The position numbers were made by a program, and so were the translations under genes. A stretch of 64,000 nt of DNA, from NCBI RefSeq assembly GCF_034190915.1, contig NW_026947493.1, positions 44,386,501 to 44,450,500 of the forward strand. Reading direction: 5' to 3'. Shown here one piece after another: positions 23,600 through 34,299 of this stretch. How positions within the stretch are numbered: position 1 is the first letter of the stretch; each line of letters starts with the position of its first letter. The notes under the pieces are model-generated. The model was given only the letters and a program-made list of their open reading frames with translations, did no database searches and had not been told where the DNA came from. The DNA comes from Cavia porcellus. Taxonomy: Eukaryota; Chordata; Mammalia; Rodentia; Caviidae.

Positions 23600-25130
23600 T
23601 CATTCTTATTAAGGAAAGTCCTTGCAAAGATATATATTGTAAAGGTAACACAAGCCATGTGTTAAGCTCTGAAAAGGGAGTGGTAGATTCCCTTGATGAG
23701 GAACTTTCCCACAGAGAAAGGGTATATTGACCTACACTTGCTCTTCCTCTTAACTTTCTCTGGATCTGGTATGGACTAGTGTTCTGGGAAGCCAAAGTTA
23801 ATCTGTGAGTGCCAAAATGCCATATTGGTCTGAGATTGTATTGAGCGCATTTGCCCAGTTTCTATGCTGACTATGGTTCAGCAGGGATAAGGGTGGTTTA
23901 GTATATGTGCTGTGAACGTGAGCACAGATGAGGGTTATTTTAATGCCAATGACAGGTGTTAAGATGTTACAGGCAGGTACAGATCTCTGAGTCAACTCGA
24001 CATCCTGGTTTTGCTCTATTTTTATGGATGTTTCTAATATGTGTATATTAATTAGTCTCAACTGAGAAGCATGATTAACATTTCTTCAGTATTCATTCAG
24101 CATTTAGGCTGAGAAACATTTTAAAACTCGGAAAATATAGCCTTTTATAATTTTATGAGAGCAACTTTTAATATACAAATTTCTTCTTAAGTGTTTGAAC
24201 ACTTAACAACATAATATGCATTAAGCATTAATAAAGCAATGCACTAAGTTCCAAAAACCATGATTGTTAATAGCAATGTAACTATAGGATCTGAATGTTG
24301 ACATTTTGATTTAGGAGACAAAAAGCTCATTTTCCATAGCTGCTATAGCAACGGTCCAGATTCCTTTAGTTTGTGTATTCATCTGAACATAATAGGAGCT
24401 GTCTTCTTGTTAGAAGAACCAAACTTTATTCTTTCAGAGGGTATAAGAGGTCATAATTGGTACTCTAGAAAAACAGGGGTAGTGTAATTAGTTATTCTTA
24501 AGGAGACTACTCAGCTAAACACATTTCAGTTGGGAATTCTGAACTTAAAGTTGCAGTGTTTACAAGGTAAGAAATAGATATTTGATGATCTGAAATGTTT
24601 ATTTTGAAATCTGAATTATTTAAAACTATCCTTCACTTATATTTAGAAGAAAATTTCAGAATGTTCTCAGTTTTTAAAAAATGATGTAACAATTATTTAA
24701 AATGGGTTCTAGATTTACAAATATTTATAAGTGGAATTCTGTTTAATAGCTGTTTTTCTTAAATACAGGTAATTTCTCAAAGTCTTTCATTCACTATATT
24801 TTCTGACTACCCTCATGGGGTATTTTATTGACCTGTGTCCCTTTTCCATATAGTAACATCTATTTGGAATACATGATTGAGTGTGAAATGTCTAAATTTG
24901 TAGCATAATTCCAATTTTATGGGAAGAATGCTACATCTTGCAGCTGAGTTGCTATAGTTTTCAGTACCAGTCAACATCAGCATACCAAATATATGATTAA
25001 ATGCCTATGAGGGTTTTATCCAATATGTTCTGTTGGCAGTTTAATTAAGAAAAAAAATACATGAGCTAAAGAACAGGGAGAAATCAGCATGGAGAAAGTG
25101 GATTTTGATGTAGTGTGTAAAAATGTAGCT
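23600..25130. other. Unrecognised AT-rich intron sequence
   Basis: No repeat or exon identified. 24400-25080 looks unique; conservation would need an alignment. Confidence 0.4.
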
Positions 25131-25133
25131 TGA

Positions 25134-25219
25134 GGGCTGGGGATTTAGCTCAGCACCATAAGCATCTTCCTGGCAAGCATGAGGTCATGAGTTCAATCCC
25201 CAGCACACACACAAAAAAG
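25134..25219 (+). mobile_element. Older-type ID SINE
   Basis: GGGCTGGGGATTTAGCTCAG, TTCCTGGCAAGCATGAGGTC and TTCAATCCCCAGCACACACA. It lacks the GGTACCGATAAAAAGG unique region of the young copies. Confidence 0.9.
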
Positions 25220-25229
25220 TCAATAAAAG

Positions 25230-25748
25230 CGTAGGTTGAATGTACACAGGCAAGTAGACATGGTTTTTATCAGTAACACTGACTATTGAGGAAGAAATGA
25301 TTGAAATCAATGCTACAGTCATTGAAGTGACTGTAGGAAGATAATATTTAAGATGATATTACATTAGATAATAGAACTAAGTTAAATCATGCAAGAATAA
25401 TGCATAACAATTGTATATATCTTTAAAATGGTTATCAATTGTTTGATTATTCTCTGTGAGTCCATTCAATAAAGAGTATGTCTACTGGAAGCCAGTCTGT
25501 GTTTTGTTCTAGTTCAAGTCCATAGACTACACACACTGTCTAAGAAATATGCCCCACAGGTCATCAGCTGGAGTCATAGTGTTGGCATTTGATGTATTTC
25601 ATAGTGACATAGAATAACAAAAAGTCAATTTTTAGACAAACCTTAATGTCACAGAACATATTATTGTAAGTTTAAGGATAGTAAAGAGAGGAAATTCTTT
25701 CATCGGTTGTAGATTCTTGATGCCAATTAGTTCATTTTCTTATATTTT
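25230..25748. other. Unrecognised intron sequence
   Basis: No family or exon recognised. Confidence 0.4.
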
Positions 25749-25926
25749 GAAATATAAAGTATGGGGATTCCGATGGAAGATGGCAGAAGAGTAAGCAGCA
25801 GAGTAAACAGCCTCTCTGGGAGAAACAATCCAGATGCTGGAATATAGCATTCTGGAGAAGACAAAAAGGAAGGAGATGGCCTTGACCCAGGCAGAACCTA
25901 GAGTGAGAATTGAAACCCCCAAAGAG

Positions 25927-25930
<4 letters not shown>

Positions 25931-25963
<33 letters not shown>
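25931..25963 (+). repeat. A33 homopolymer inside L1 5' UTR
   Basis: An uninterrupted run of 33 A. It is not at an element's 3' end, so it is not a normal retroposon tail for this L1. Confidence 0.95.
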
Positions 25964-25966
<3 letters not shown>

Positions 25967-26574
25967 AAACAGAAGAAGGTGGTAGCTGGCAGCACTTTGA
26001 CCTGGAGCCAAAACCACTGTGCGAGAAGCACTGTTGGAGCCAGGGGAAGCATGGCCACTGTGAAGCTGGTGGTTGTCAAGCCTGAAGGCCTCTGTGGGAA
26101 GACATGGCGGCAGAGGGGAGCAGCGGATCAGAGAACTGCACTGGCTGGTGGTGAGTATGGGGAACTCGGTCCTCCTGCGGAGTGGATGATTGGCCAGGGG
26201 CCATTTTGGAGCAGGATAATCTAGGAACCAGAACTGCAGCCAGCTTCATTCAGCCATTCCTAGCTCAGAGCAGACTGGTGGAAATTGTTTGGACCAAGTC
26301 CTGCCGCTGTGTGCAATCCAATAGCCACTGCCGAGGTTCCCCAAACCAATGTACATACCAGTGTGGTGAGGGCACCTTGCAGTTAACCAACTCAGGAGGG
26401 AGGTGCCAGCCTGCCCAACCCCTGCTTGCACTCCACCAGCCACCGATAACCCTACACCAGTGCACCCAGTGGTCACCATCAGACATCCCTAGCCAGCACG
26501 CTTCAGAGAAATTATAACCAACACAGGAAGTGCTGGGGACCCCACTACCCAGTTGTCTGGAAGAAACCAGGAAC

Positions 26575-27560
26575 ATGACAAGAGGAAGAAGCCAGAAGCA
26601 CTCTGTGGCCTCCGACCCAAGCAGTACTGGTCCAGGAGAGGTAAACACAGAAGAGACTGGGTGTCACACACCTGAAGTTTCTGAAGCAACATAACTGAAA
26701 TAAAGGGACAACTTCAAGGGACTATAAAAGAACTTAGAACAGAAATACTATCTCAGGTAAAAGAAGAAATGAGAAACAAAGAATTGCTAAGCACCTCTAA
26801 AGAAGACACAGATGGAAGAATAGAGGAGCATAGAAAAATGAGGGAAACCTTCAATGAAGACTATAAAAAAGATTTAGAATACATGAAGCAGATTCAGAGA
26901 GATTACCAGGAAATTAAAAACTCCATTGAAGGCTGGAAAATCTGCTTGAAAGAAACTAAAGGTAGACTATCAAACCTTGAAGACAAGTTTGCAATGTGTG
27001 ATTGCAAAAGAAAAGATCTTTTAAAAATAACAAGGAACCAGGAAATAACAATACAAAGGCTAGAAGATGACAAGAGGAAGTATAATTCAAGAATAAAAAA
27101 AAAAGTGAGTGAAGAAGCAGGGGTAAATACAAATGAAACACAAAGGCTATTTACAGAAATAATTAAAGAAAACATAGGAAAAAGAAATGATATTCAGATA
27201 AGTGAGGCATAGAGAACTCCAGCCAGCTATAACCAAAATAGATCCACATCCAGACATACAATAATCAAGATCCAAGAAATTTAACACAAGAACAGAGTTT
27301 TAAAAGCTGTCAGACAAAAGAAACCAATCACCTATAAAGGAAAACCCATTAGAATCACAGCAGACTTCTTGACACAAACCATCCAATCAAGAAGAGCTTG
27401 GACTGAAGTATTCTAAGTCCTGAAAGAAAATAACCTCCAATCCAGATTGATGTACCCTGCAAAACTATCTTCCAAAATTAATGCTTCCATGACAAAGAGG
27501 AGTTGGGAGAGTTCATGACCACCAAACCAACCCTACAAAAAAGTACTGAACGACATTCTA
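26575..27560 (+). pseudogene. L1 ORF1 remnant
   Basis: The probable start at 26575 (MTRGRSQKHS...) runs into a stop after about 39 codons and continues after a frameshift. The main open part, 26769-27212 (147 codons), is Lys/Glu-rich coiled coil (about 26769-27000) followed by the RRM-like part (TQRLFTEIIKENIG). After a stop at 27210 the C-terminal RNA-binding domain is still recognisable (KAVRQKKPITYKGKPIRI, then RLMYPAKLS), again with a stop. ORF1p is the L1 RNA-binding trimer protein; this copy cannot make it. Confidence 0.85.
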
Positions 27561-27998
27561 GAGGGAGAGAAAAAAGACCATGCTTTCAGGAACAGCAGCA
27601 GAGGGAGCTCACTAAACGGGGCAGACAGTGGAGTGAAGGGGAAAAGTAGACAACCAGTGGCAGAAAAATAGCATGGTAGAGATGAGGCAGAGAAGGTTGT
27701 CCATAATCACTAATATAAACGGCCTAGATTCACCAATAAAAAGAAACAGGCAGAGTGGATCAGGAGACAGGGTCCATCAGTGTGCTTTATATAAGAAATA
27801 CATTTAACCCGAAAGGCGGTTTATAGACTGGAAGTCAAAGATGAGAAAGCAATGTTCTGTGTAACAGGGAACCAGAAAAGAGTGGAAGTAGCTTGCCCAT
27901 CAGCTGCAGATTGGTTAGAAAGCCATGACACTTCTGTACAACAGAAAATACTCAGCTATAAAGAAGGGAAACCTTGAGGCTCTTATAGGTAAATGGAT

Positions 27999-28032
27999 AC
28001 AACTTGAGATCATGTACAACTTGAGATCATGT
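27999..28032 (+). repeat. 17-bp tandem duplication in L1 tail
   Basis: ACAACTTGAGATCATGT twice in a row (27999-28015, 28016-28032), no mismatch, at the end of ORF2. Confidence 0.95.
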
Positions 28033-28189
28033 TCGGGGTAAAAAGGTTCAGAATCACTTAGGTGAATAGAAGGTTGCCTCCCTAATTAATTTAAAAACTA
28101 AAGGAGTTAGTGGGATTCAAAATGTACAATACATCCTGTGAAAGTGAAAGGGGGAGGAATTATCTAAAAAAGGAAGGCAGTGGCCATTA

Positions 28190-28740
28190 TTAATCTTGTA
28201 TCATGATTTGAAACCCACATTGTTTTCATTGTTCTGTTTAGTCTGGTTTTATTCTGTTTCAGTTTTTCTACTTGTATTAGATTTGATAGCATGGATAGCT
28301 ATTCCAAAGATAGCAGGATGTATTATGGTAACCATTTTTGATTTCCTGTTAGCTTGATTTGAAGCCCTGTATTGCTTTCATTGTTTTGTTTTGGCTGATT
28401 TTATTCTATTCTGTTTTGCTTGATAGTATCAAGTCTGATGGAAGAGGCAACTCCTTGGAAGACAATAAGATTCACTATGATACACATTCTGGTTTGACTA
28501 GTATCTTCTTTTGAAGTCCTATAATGCCAATGTTCTGTTTTTATTGGTTTTGTTCTGTACTGTTTTGTTCAATTTTATTATGCTTGTTGATATGGGCAAT
28601 TCTTTTGAAGATAGCAAGAGGTATTATGGTAGCCATTATTGATCTTGTATTTTGTTTTGAAGTCATGTACCATGTTGATCCTTTTGTTTTGATTGATTGT
28701 ATTTTATTCTGTCTCATTTGGTTTTATTCTCTTAGAAATA
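28190..28740 (+). repeat. About four ~150-bp tandem units in L1 3' UTR
   Basis: Corresponding landmarks ATTGTTTTCATTG (28219), ATTGCTTTCATTG (28371), AATGCCAATGTTCTG (28523) and ACCATGTTGATCC (28669) give steps of 152, 152 and 146 bp. Each is preceded by a TTGAAG(T/C)C-like word, and units share GATAGCA(A/G)GA(G/T)GTATTATGGTA. Units are diverged from each other. Confidence 0.85.
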
Positions 28741-29041
28741 GAAAAGAAATATAAAATATATTAAGTATCTTCAAATACTTGAAGATAATAAAGCCAATTG
28801 TTATTCTCACATTAATTGCATGTAAAACAATTGTTTGAAAATTTGACTAATTCAAGAAAGAACACTGGAGACAGGAAATAGTTAACAATATGAATTTAAC
28901 CTGGCTTAGTGAAGCCTTTGTTTTGCTATGATCTAGTTTTGTGGACAACCCTAAGAAGGCTTGATTGTACTGTACAAGAATTTTATCAGTAACCAGCATT
29001 TAAAAAAATTTTTATTTAATTTATTTATTTATATATTTTTT

Positions 29042-29137
29042 TGGTCTTTTTTGTTTTTATCGGTACCAGGGATCGAACTCAGGACTGCCTGCTTGCAAGG
29101 CAGGCACTTATGCCGCTGAACTAAATCCCCAGCCCCC
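29042..29137 (-). mobile_element. ID SINE, young, first of an adjacent pair
   Basis: GTCTTTTTTGTTTTTATCGG, CTGCTTGCAAGGCAGGCAC and CTAAATCCCCAGCCCCCC. It directly abuts another ID in the same orientation. Confidence 0.92.
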
Positions 29138-29139
29138 CA

Positions 29140-29230
29140 AATTTTTATTTTTTATCGGTACCAGGGATCAAACTCACAGCCACACGCTTGCAAGGCAGAC
29201 ACTTATGCTGCTGAGCTAAATCCCCAGCCT
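29140..29230 (-). mobile_element. ID SINE, second of an adjacent pair
   Basis: TTTTATCGGTACCAGGGATC, CACGCTTGCAAGGCAGACAC and GAGCTAAATCCCCAGCCTC. The flanks AACCAGCATTT (about 28991) and AAACAGTATTT (about 29235) may be an imperfect duplication around the whole pair. Confidence 0.9.
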
Positions 29231-29375
29231 CAAGTAAACAGTATTTTTGATTAAATTTTCAGATCAGCTTCACCATGGGGTTCCGATAGTGAGTTAACAC
29301 ATATTTATTGAATCTGTGCTATGTACCAGGCTGTGTAAAATCCAGTGAGGTTGAGAGGAAAAAAAAAAAAAAAAA

Positions 29376-29470
29376 GCCAGGGATTTAGCTCAGCGGCATA
29401 AGCACCTGCCTGGCAAGCACAAGGTTGTGAGTTCAATCTCTGGTACCAAACAAACAAAGAGAAACAAAAA
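29376..29470 (+). mobile_element. Older-type ID SINE next to an A17 run
   Basis: GCCAGGGATTTAGCTCAGCG, CACCTGCCTGGCAAGCACAA and GTTCAATCTCTGGTACC, then a CAAA-rich tail. The A17 run immediately upstream (29359-29375) may be an older insertion's tail. Confidence 0.88.
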
Positions 29471-29479
29471 TCTCAACCA

Positions 29480-30300
29480 AACAAACAGGAAATACACCTG
29501 GAGAGAAGGCAGCAGTTAGATCTGAAAAGACACTGAATGCTAAGGAACTCTGTAGAGTTTAGTATAATGCAGTATATGTATAGTTATATCCTAGCACTGG
29601 AATGTAAGCACTGTAATGGGAGCAGTTCTGTTTCCTTTTCATACTTCTTTTCCCTTCTTTTCTTTCCACAGTCTTTTGAAACTCTGCTTGTTTTATTTTA
29701 ACTAATTACTGGGTGCAGCCTTTATATCCAGTGCCCTCTTTACATAAAACGACATGTAAAGTATTTTATAAATAAATTATTATAAATAATGACAGAGTAT
29801 ATTTCAGAGTTTTGTAAAGTCACAGAATAGAATTTACGTAGCTTTGCATGATTACATTTTTACTGAATATATTGTATAACATTTTATGATACCTTTTATT
29901 ATTGGTTTTAGTTTTCTATTTATACTCTGTATCACAAACAGAATATATTACTCCCAACTTCACAGTAATAGATCATTGACAGTTTAAGTAATTTTAAAAT
30001 ATTACCTGTAGACCTAAATAAGTATTATGTGTTATTAACTATGTAATACTGCAGTTTGAAAATGCAGATACATAGAACTAGTGTGTTCTTTCACTGGTCT
30101 TAATGCGACACCATATTGAACCTATTTATTTAATTTTAAAATGAAAAGTTATTTTGATAAAACTATATTTTCATGGAAAACTTTCAATATTGTTAACATG
30201 AATGAAAAACTGATGAGTTGTTTTGTTAGATACATAAATATTTACTTCATCAATTATATCTTAAAATGCATCACAATGGATACTATTTATGTTAAAAATT
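29480..30300. other. Unrecognised AT-rich intron sequence
   Basis: No family or exon recognised. Confidence 0.4.
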
Positions 30301-30941
30301 GGTATGATAACATGTAGTAGAGACTATAATGAAATGTTTAGGTTATTTCCAGTTTTTATCTATTACAAGTAAAGTTGCCATGAACTTTCCAACAGGAGTC
30401 TTTGGGTTGACATATGTTTCAAGTTTTCTTGGGTAAATTCCAAGGTGCGAGATGGATCTATCATATGGCAACTGTATGTTTGACTTTATAAGAAACTGTT
30501 TTTTCAAAGCTGTTTTGTTTACTATTTTGTATTCTCACTAGCAATGCCTAAGAGTTTCCAGTTGTTTCAAGCTCTTTCCAACATTTGGTTTTGTCAGTGT
30601 TTATAATTTTAATGCATGGTAGTTTAGATTGTTATATTTAGCGTTGTCTTATTCTAATTTTAACTTGCATTTTCTGCATAACTGAAGATCTGAAATAACC
30701 TTTCTTATACTTAATGACATCTCTAACTATTATTTTTTGCACATTTATAAGTTGCATAATTTTTTATCATTGACTTTTAGGTATTTGAAAATATATTCTA
30801 CATATACCAGTCTCCTGTCAGGTATAAGTACTGCAGATATTGTTTCTCATCCTGTGGCTTGCCTGTTAGTTTCCTTAATTTATGAAAAGTTTTCAATTAT
30901 GATAAAATCTAGCATATATTTTTCTCTTTTATCGTTAGTAC

Positions 30942-31049
30942 TTTTTTTTTGGTCCGTCTTTTTCCTTTTTATCGGTACTGCGGATCAAACTCACGACTGC
31001 CTGCTTGCAAGGCAGGCGCTTATGCTGCTGAGCTAAACCCTCCATCCCC
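30942..31049 (-). mobile_element. ID SINE in old L1
   Basis: CTTTTTATCGGTACTGCGGA, CTGCTTGCAAGGCAGGCGC and GAGCTAAACCCTCCATCCCC. Duplication CGTTAGTAC at 30933-30941 and 31050-31058. Confidence 0.92.
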
Positions 31050-31624
31050 CGTTAGTACATTTTTAATCCTAAAAATGTTTGACTATCCCAAGATTATATT
31101 ATAGTTTCATATTTTTTCTATAAATTCTGTATTTCCAACTTACACATTTACATCTATGACTAAACTATGATTAATTTTTTATGGGAAGAGTAAAATAGAA
31201 GTTGAGGGTTTTTTATAAATGTGAATATACATAAACTCAAAAGATATTTCTTTCTCATTGAAGTCAATTGACACATTAATGTAAGTCAGTATTTATGTGT
31301 GTTTTTCTCCAATGACTGAGTTATTATTATATTAACAGTAGATCAAGTAATATGTTATTATTTAATAACATGTAAAGAAAAAAGTATATTAGTTGAGCCC
31401 AGGAATCATCTGACAGATTGTGTTTGAGGGGTATTCTTTTATATAGATTTATTTTTCTCTATTCTGTTCTATAGATTTGCGTGCAGTATAATGTTTTTAT
31501 TATGGTAGCTTTACATTATGTTTTGAAATGTGTTTTAATATTCTCATTTTTTCAAGATTGTTTTGACCAGTCTAGAATTTTTCTTTTTCCAAATGAAATT
31601 TGAAACAGTGTTTTGAGGTAGAAC

Positions 31625-31790
31625 TTGGAAAGGGATCGAGGGGTGGGGGAAGATGGGAGCGAGAAAAGGAGGAGAAGTAAAAGTGATTAAGATTATATAT
31701 ATACCAACTCCTCAGGGTGAATGTAATTATTATGTGTCACAAATATATAAAAATAAAGTAGAAACTAAAAAATTAGAAACAACTTGTCAC
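31625..31790 (+). repeat. Unnamed repeat, copy A
   Basis: A purine/G-rich stretch (GAGGGGTGGGGGAAGATGGG) is followed by ACCAACTCCTCAGGGTGAAT and ATTATGTGTCACAAATATAT. It resembles 36965-37085. It splits the old L1, so it inserted later. The family is not known to me. Confidence 0.5.
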
Positions 31791-32044
31791 TTTCTTCAAA
31801 ATAACGCACTAGTGTGTTGATTTGGGTCATAGTAAATCTATAGATTTTGAAGAACTGATATCTTAAGAATATTAAGCTTTCTAATCCATGAATGTGGTCT
31901 ATTTCTCCATTTTTTGATCATCTTTATTGGCTCTTTTTATATCTCCGTTTATTTGGGTCTTCTTCATGTCTTTTAAAATTCTCATTTATTTGGAAAATTA
32001 TGTTTTATAATTGTCAACGTAGATATTTTTGCTTCTTTCTTTAA

Positions 32045-33160
32045 ATTGCATAGCACTGCTATGTCTCAACAAAGATGTGGAAAGTGGAAAGATATGATTA
32101 CTCAAGTGAGAAATTGTAGTGCAGGTCACGAAGGCCTGAAGGCCCTCAGGATTTCTGTCAACTCTTGTCTAGGTCCAGTTTTCAGCGGGTTCTTGCCTTG
32201 CGCTGGGAAAAGTCACGTCTTCCTTAGTTTTTCTGTCTTTTTTCCACCACGTTTCAGCACGTGGTGAAGGCTTCTTGGCTGGTGCATGTAAACTCCACCT
32301 GTGGTTGGGACTCCTTGGAGTCCCAGTTTTAAGTGCAGTTTATCAGATCGTTCTCTGCTCTGGTCTATTGGAGATTTACTCCTGCTGCTGCTCTTCGAGG
32401 TGTGAGAGCAGCCATAGATCTTATTTCATTTGTAAAGGGCTCATCATTTTTCAGAATTTATTTCATTTAGCTGTCTTTCTTTGTCTCATCTGCTCTCTGA
32501 AAATGTATGTTTTGCACCTTTATAGTTTGTTCTGCTTGTTAGGATAAAAGCAATAATCTCTTTCAACTTTTTCCATCTCAACTGAAATAATAGACATTCC
32601 ATGTAAAGCTTTAAAGAATATTCACTTAAAATGCATGGAGAAGAGATTGATGTTCTTAATATGACTGTCCACATGGATCGTTGACTTAGTGGAGGTATTT
32701 GGCATATTTATAATATATAAACATATTGGTAACGTATTTGTAATATGCGAAGTTAGGCAATTCAGTCAGTATCTTTAGATAGACTTTTATAGCATTCTAA
32801 TTCATTTTATTTTACTTTTTAATTGATCTCTTCAAGAGCACCATTTCCTGAAAATATGCTGCCATGTGGATATGTAACTTGTCAAATTTAATAGATTTGA
32901 AAAATGTTCCTCATTGGGAATCGTAGTGCCAGTTGCCCAGTGCAAAAATGAGTTGTTGAACTACTGACTTGAGAAAAATAGTAGATGTTGCAGTTTGATG
33001 GCTGGTCACAGTTAGTTATACGGATGTCTGAAGTATGAACTTTGAGGTGATGACAGTAGAGAACGTGACTCAAATTGTTGTTATTGCCATACTGGTCCAT
33101 TTCAGAAGAGATTTTGATGTTGTTTTTAATTACTTACATTGTTTTTCAAATTTTTGCAGA
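32045..33160. other. Unrecognised intron sequence with a GC-richer patch
   Basis: 32050-32420 is noticeably richer in G+C and CpG than the flanks (GTCACGAAGGCCTGAAGGCC, CCACGTTTCAGCACGTGGTG). Overlapping open frames (73 and 90 codons) have no known domain. It could be a decayed LTR. Confidence 0.35.
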
Positions 33161-33804
33161 CTCATGGTTTGGATTTTATCCTAACTCTGTCTTAAACTCT
33201 TACAAGCCCCCCATCCCATGTTCCTAGATTATTTTATGTAATATTTTAAATGCAGTAATTTCTGATTGAAATAATGTGCATATTTAAATATCTAAATTCC
33301 TACAGTGGTGAAAGATACAGGGTGGTGAGGAGAACACCTTTCTTTAGAGGAACTGGTGAGCCTGGTAACAAACAGCTGCAACTTGTTAACTGAAAGTAGA
33401 CACCCATAGATTCAACGTGGTCTTCTTAACTCAGGTGCTGTATCAGGGTGAGAGAGTTTCTGGAGAATTTTCCTTAATAAGCAATATTCTGTTACAGAAA
33501 TGTAAAGATTTTTAATTTGTGTGATTTTTATTTAGTTAGGAAAAAGTACAACCAGTCAAGCTGGCTTTAAGGAAGGGATTTGTTCAATTTCTCTGCTAAA
33601 AATATGAAAATATTGATGCCATTTTCCATTCTTTGCCAACGCAGAAATAGGAACTTCAGAAATTGCATTTAGAAGCAGGGTAATTTGGTTTTTATTTCGG
33701 CATCTATATAGATCCTCTGACCTCCTGCTGTTTACCTGTGGGGCAGTGTGAATTTAATCCTGCCATGAGGGAGCTGGTGCTGAGCCATTGAACCCAGGCC
33801 CTTT

Positions 33805-33945
33805 ATTCATTTCCTGGCAGTGCCACCTAGTAGAAGTTGCTTAAACTCTCTGAAACTCAAGGTCTCCATTGAGCAAAAATGGAGACAAGATTACTCTTAG
33901 TCTCATAGCATTACTGAAATGTTAGCTGATAATTTGTGTAGTTGA
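33805..33945 (+). mobile_element. MIR SINE
   Basis: AGAAGTTGCTTAAACTCTCT, GAAACTCAAGGTCTCCATTG and AAAAATGGAGACAAGATTAC match the MIR core. Confidence 0.65.
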
Positions 33946-34171
33946 TGAAAGGATAAATGTTCTGTTACCTTCACTGTAATTAGTTATATAGAGTAAGATT
34001 AAATGGTGACATTGTTTTGTAGCCTTTTTTCTTTTTCTAATATTGATAATAGTATTTCTTTTCTCTTTTGTATTTATAAGTAATACATAAAAACATAAGG
34101 TTTGTACAAACAAATGTAGTACCATGTGGTATTCCATAGGGGTAGTCATAGGTGAGGAAATCATAGGTGAC

Positions 34172-34290
34172 GAAAAAAAGGGGGCTCTGGGTGCCAGGCA
34201 GGAGCAGAGCTTTGTGCTGAGATCTTGATTTGTTTCTCTGGGTTGTTTTCCAGCGTCAGATACTTTTCCTTCTCCCATAGCCTCCATTTC
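34172..34290. repeat. 119-bp near-identical direct repeat, copy 1
   Basis: It starts GAAAAAAAGGGGGCTCTGGG, contains TTGTTTTCCAGCGTCAGAT and ends GCCTCCATTTC. It differs from copy 2 at 36308-36426 at only about three positions; flanks differ. Family unknown. Confidence 0.92.
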
Positions 34291-34299
34291 TTGTCTACT

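Larger units (their letters stand above)
25759..28745 (+). mobile_element. L1 with intact ends but internally deleted ORF2
   Basis: The 5' UTR starts near GGGATTCCGATGGAAGATGG and contains an A33 tract. Broken ORF1 follows (about 26575-27560), then the first part of the ORF2 endonuclease (ACTAATATAAACGGCCTAGA, about 27700-27895). The sequence then jumps directly to the last part of ORF2 (TGCCCATCAGCTGCAGATTG, TACTCAGCTATAAAGAAGGG) and a 3' UTR with four ~150-bp tandem units. Possible 10-bp target duplication GAAATATAAA at 25749-25758 and 28746-28755. About 3 kb of ORF2 is missing. Confidence 0.88.
30310..32040 (-). mobile_element. Old L1 (antisense), interrupted twice
   Basis: Reverse complement of the ORF2 3' half in order: GGTTATTTCCAGTTTTTATC, AACATTTGGTTTTGTCAGTG, ACCAGTCTCCTGTCAGGTAT and CTAATCCATGAATGTGGTCT. 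Heavily decayed. It is interrupted by an ID at 30942-31049 and by an unnamed repeat at about 31625-31790. Confidence 0.75.

Noticed and set aside
26182..26648. Several 77-127 codon frames on both strands
   Set aside because: All lie in the GC-richer L1 5' UTR; none corresponds to ORF1.
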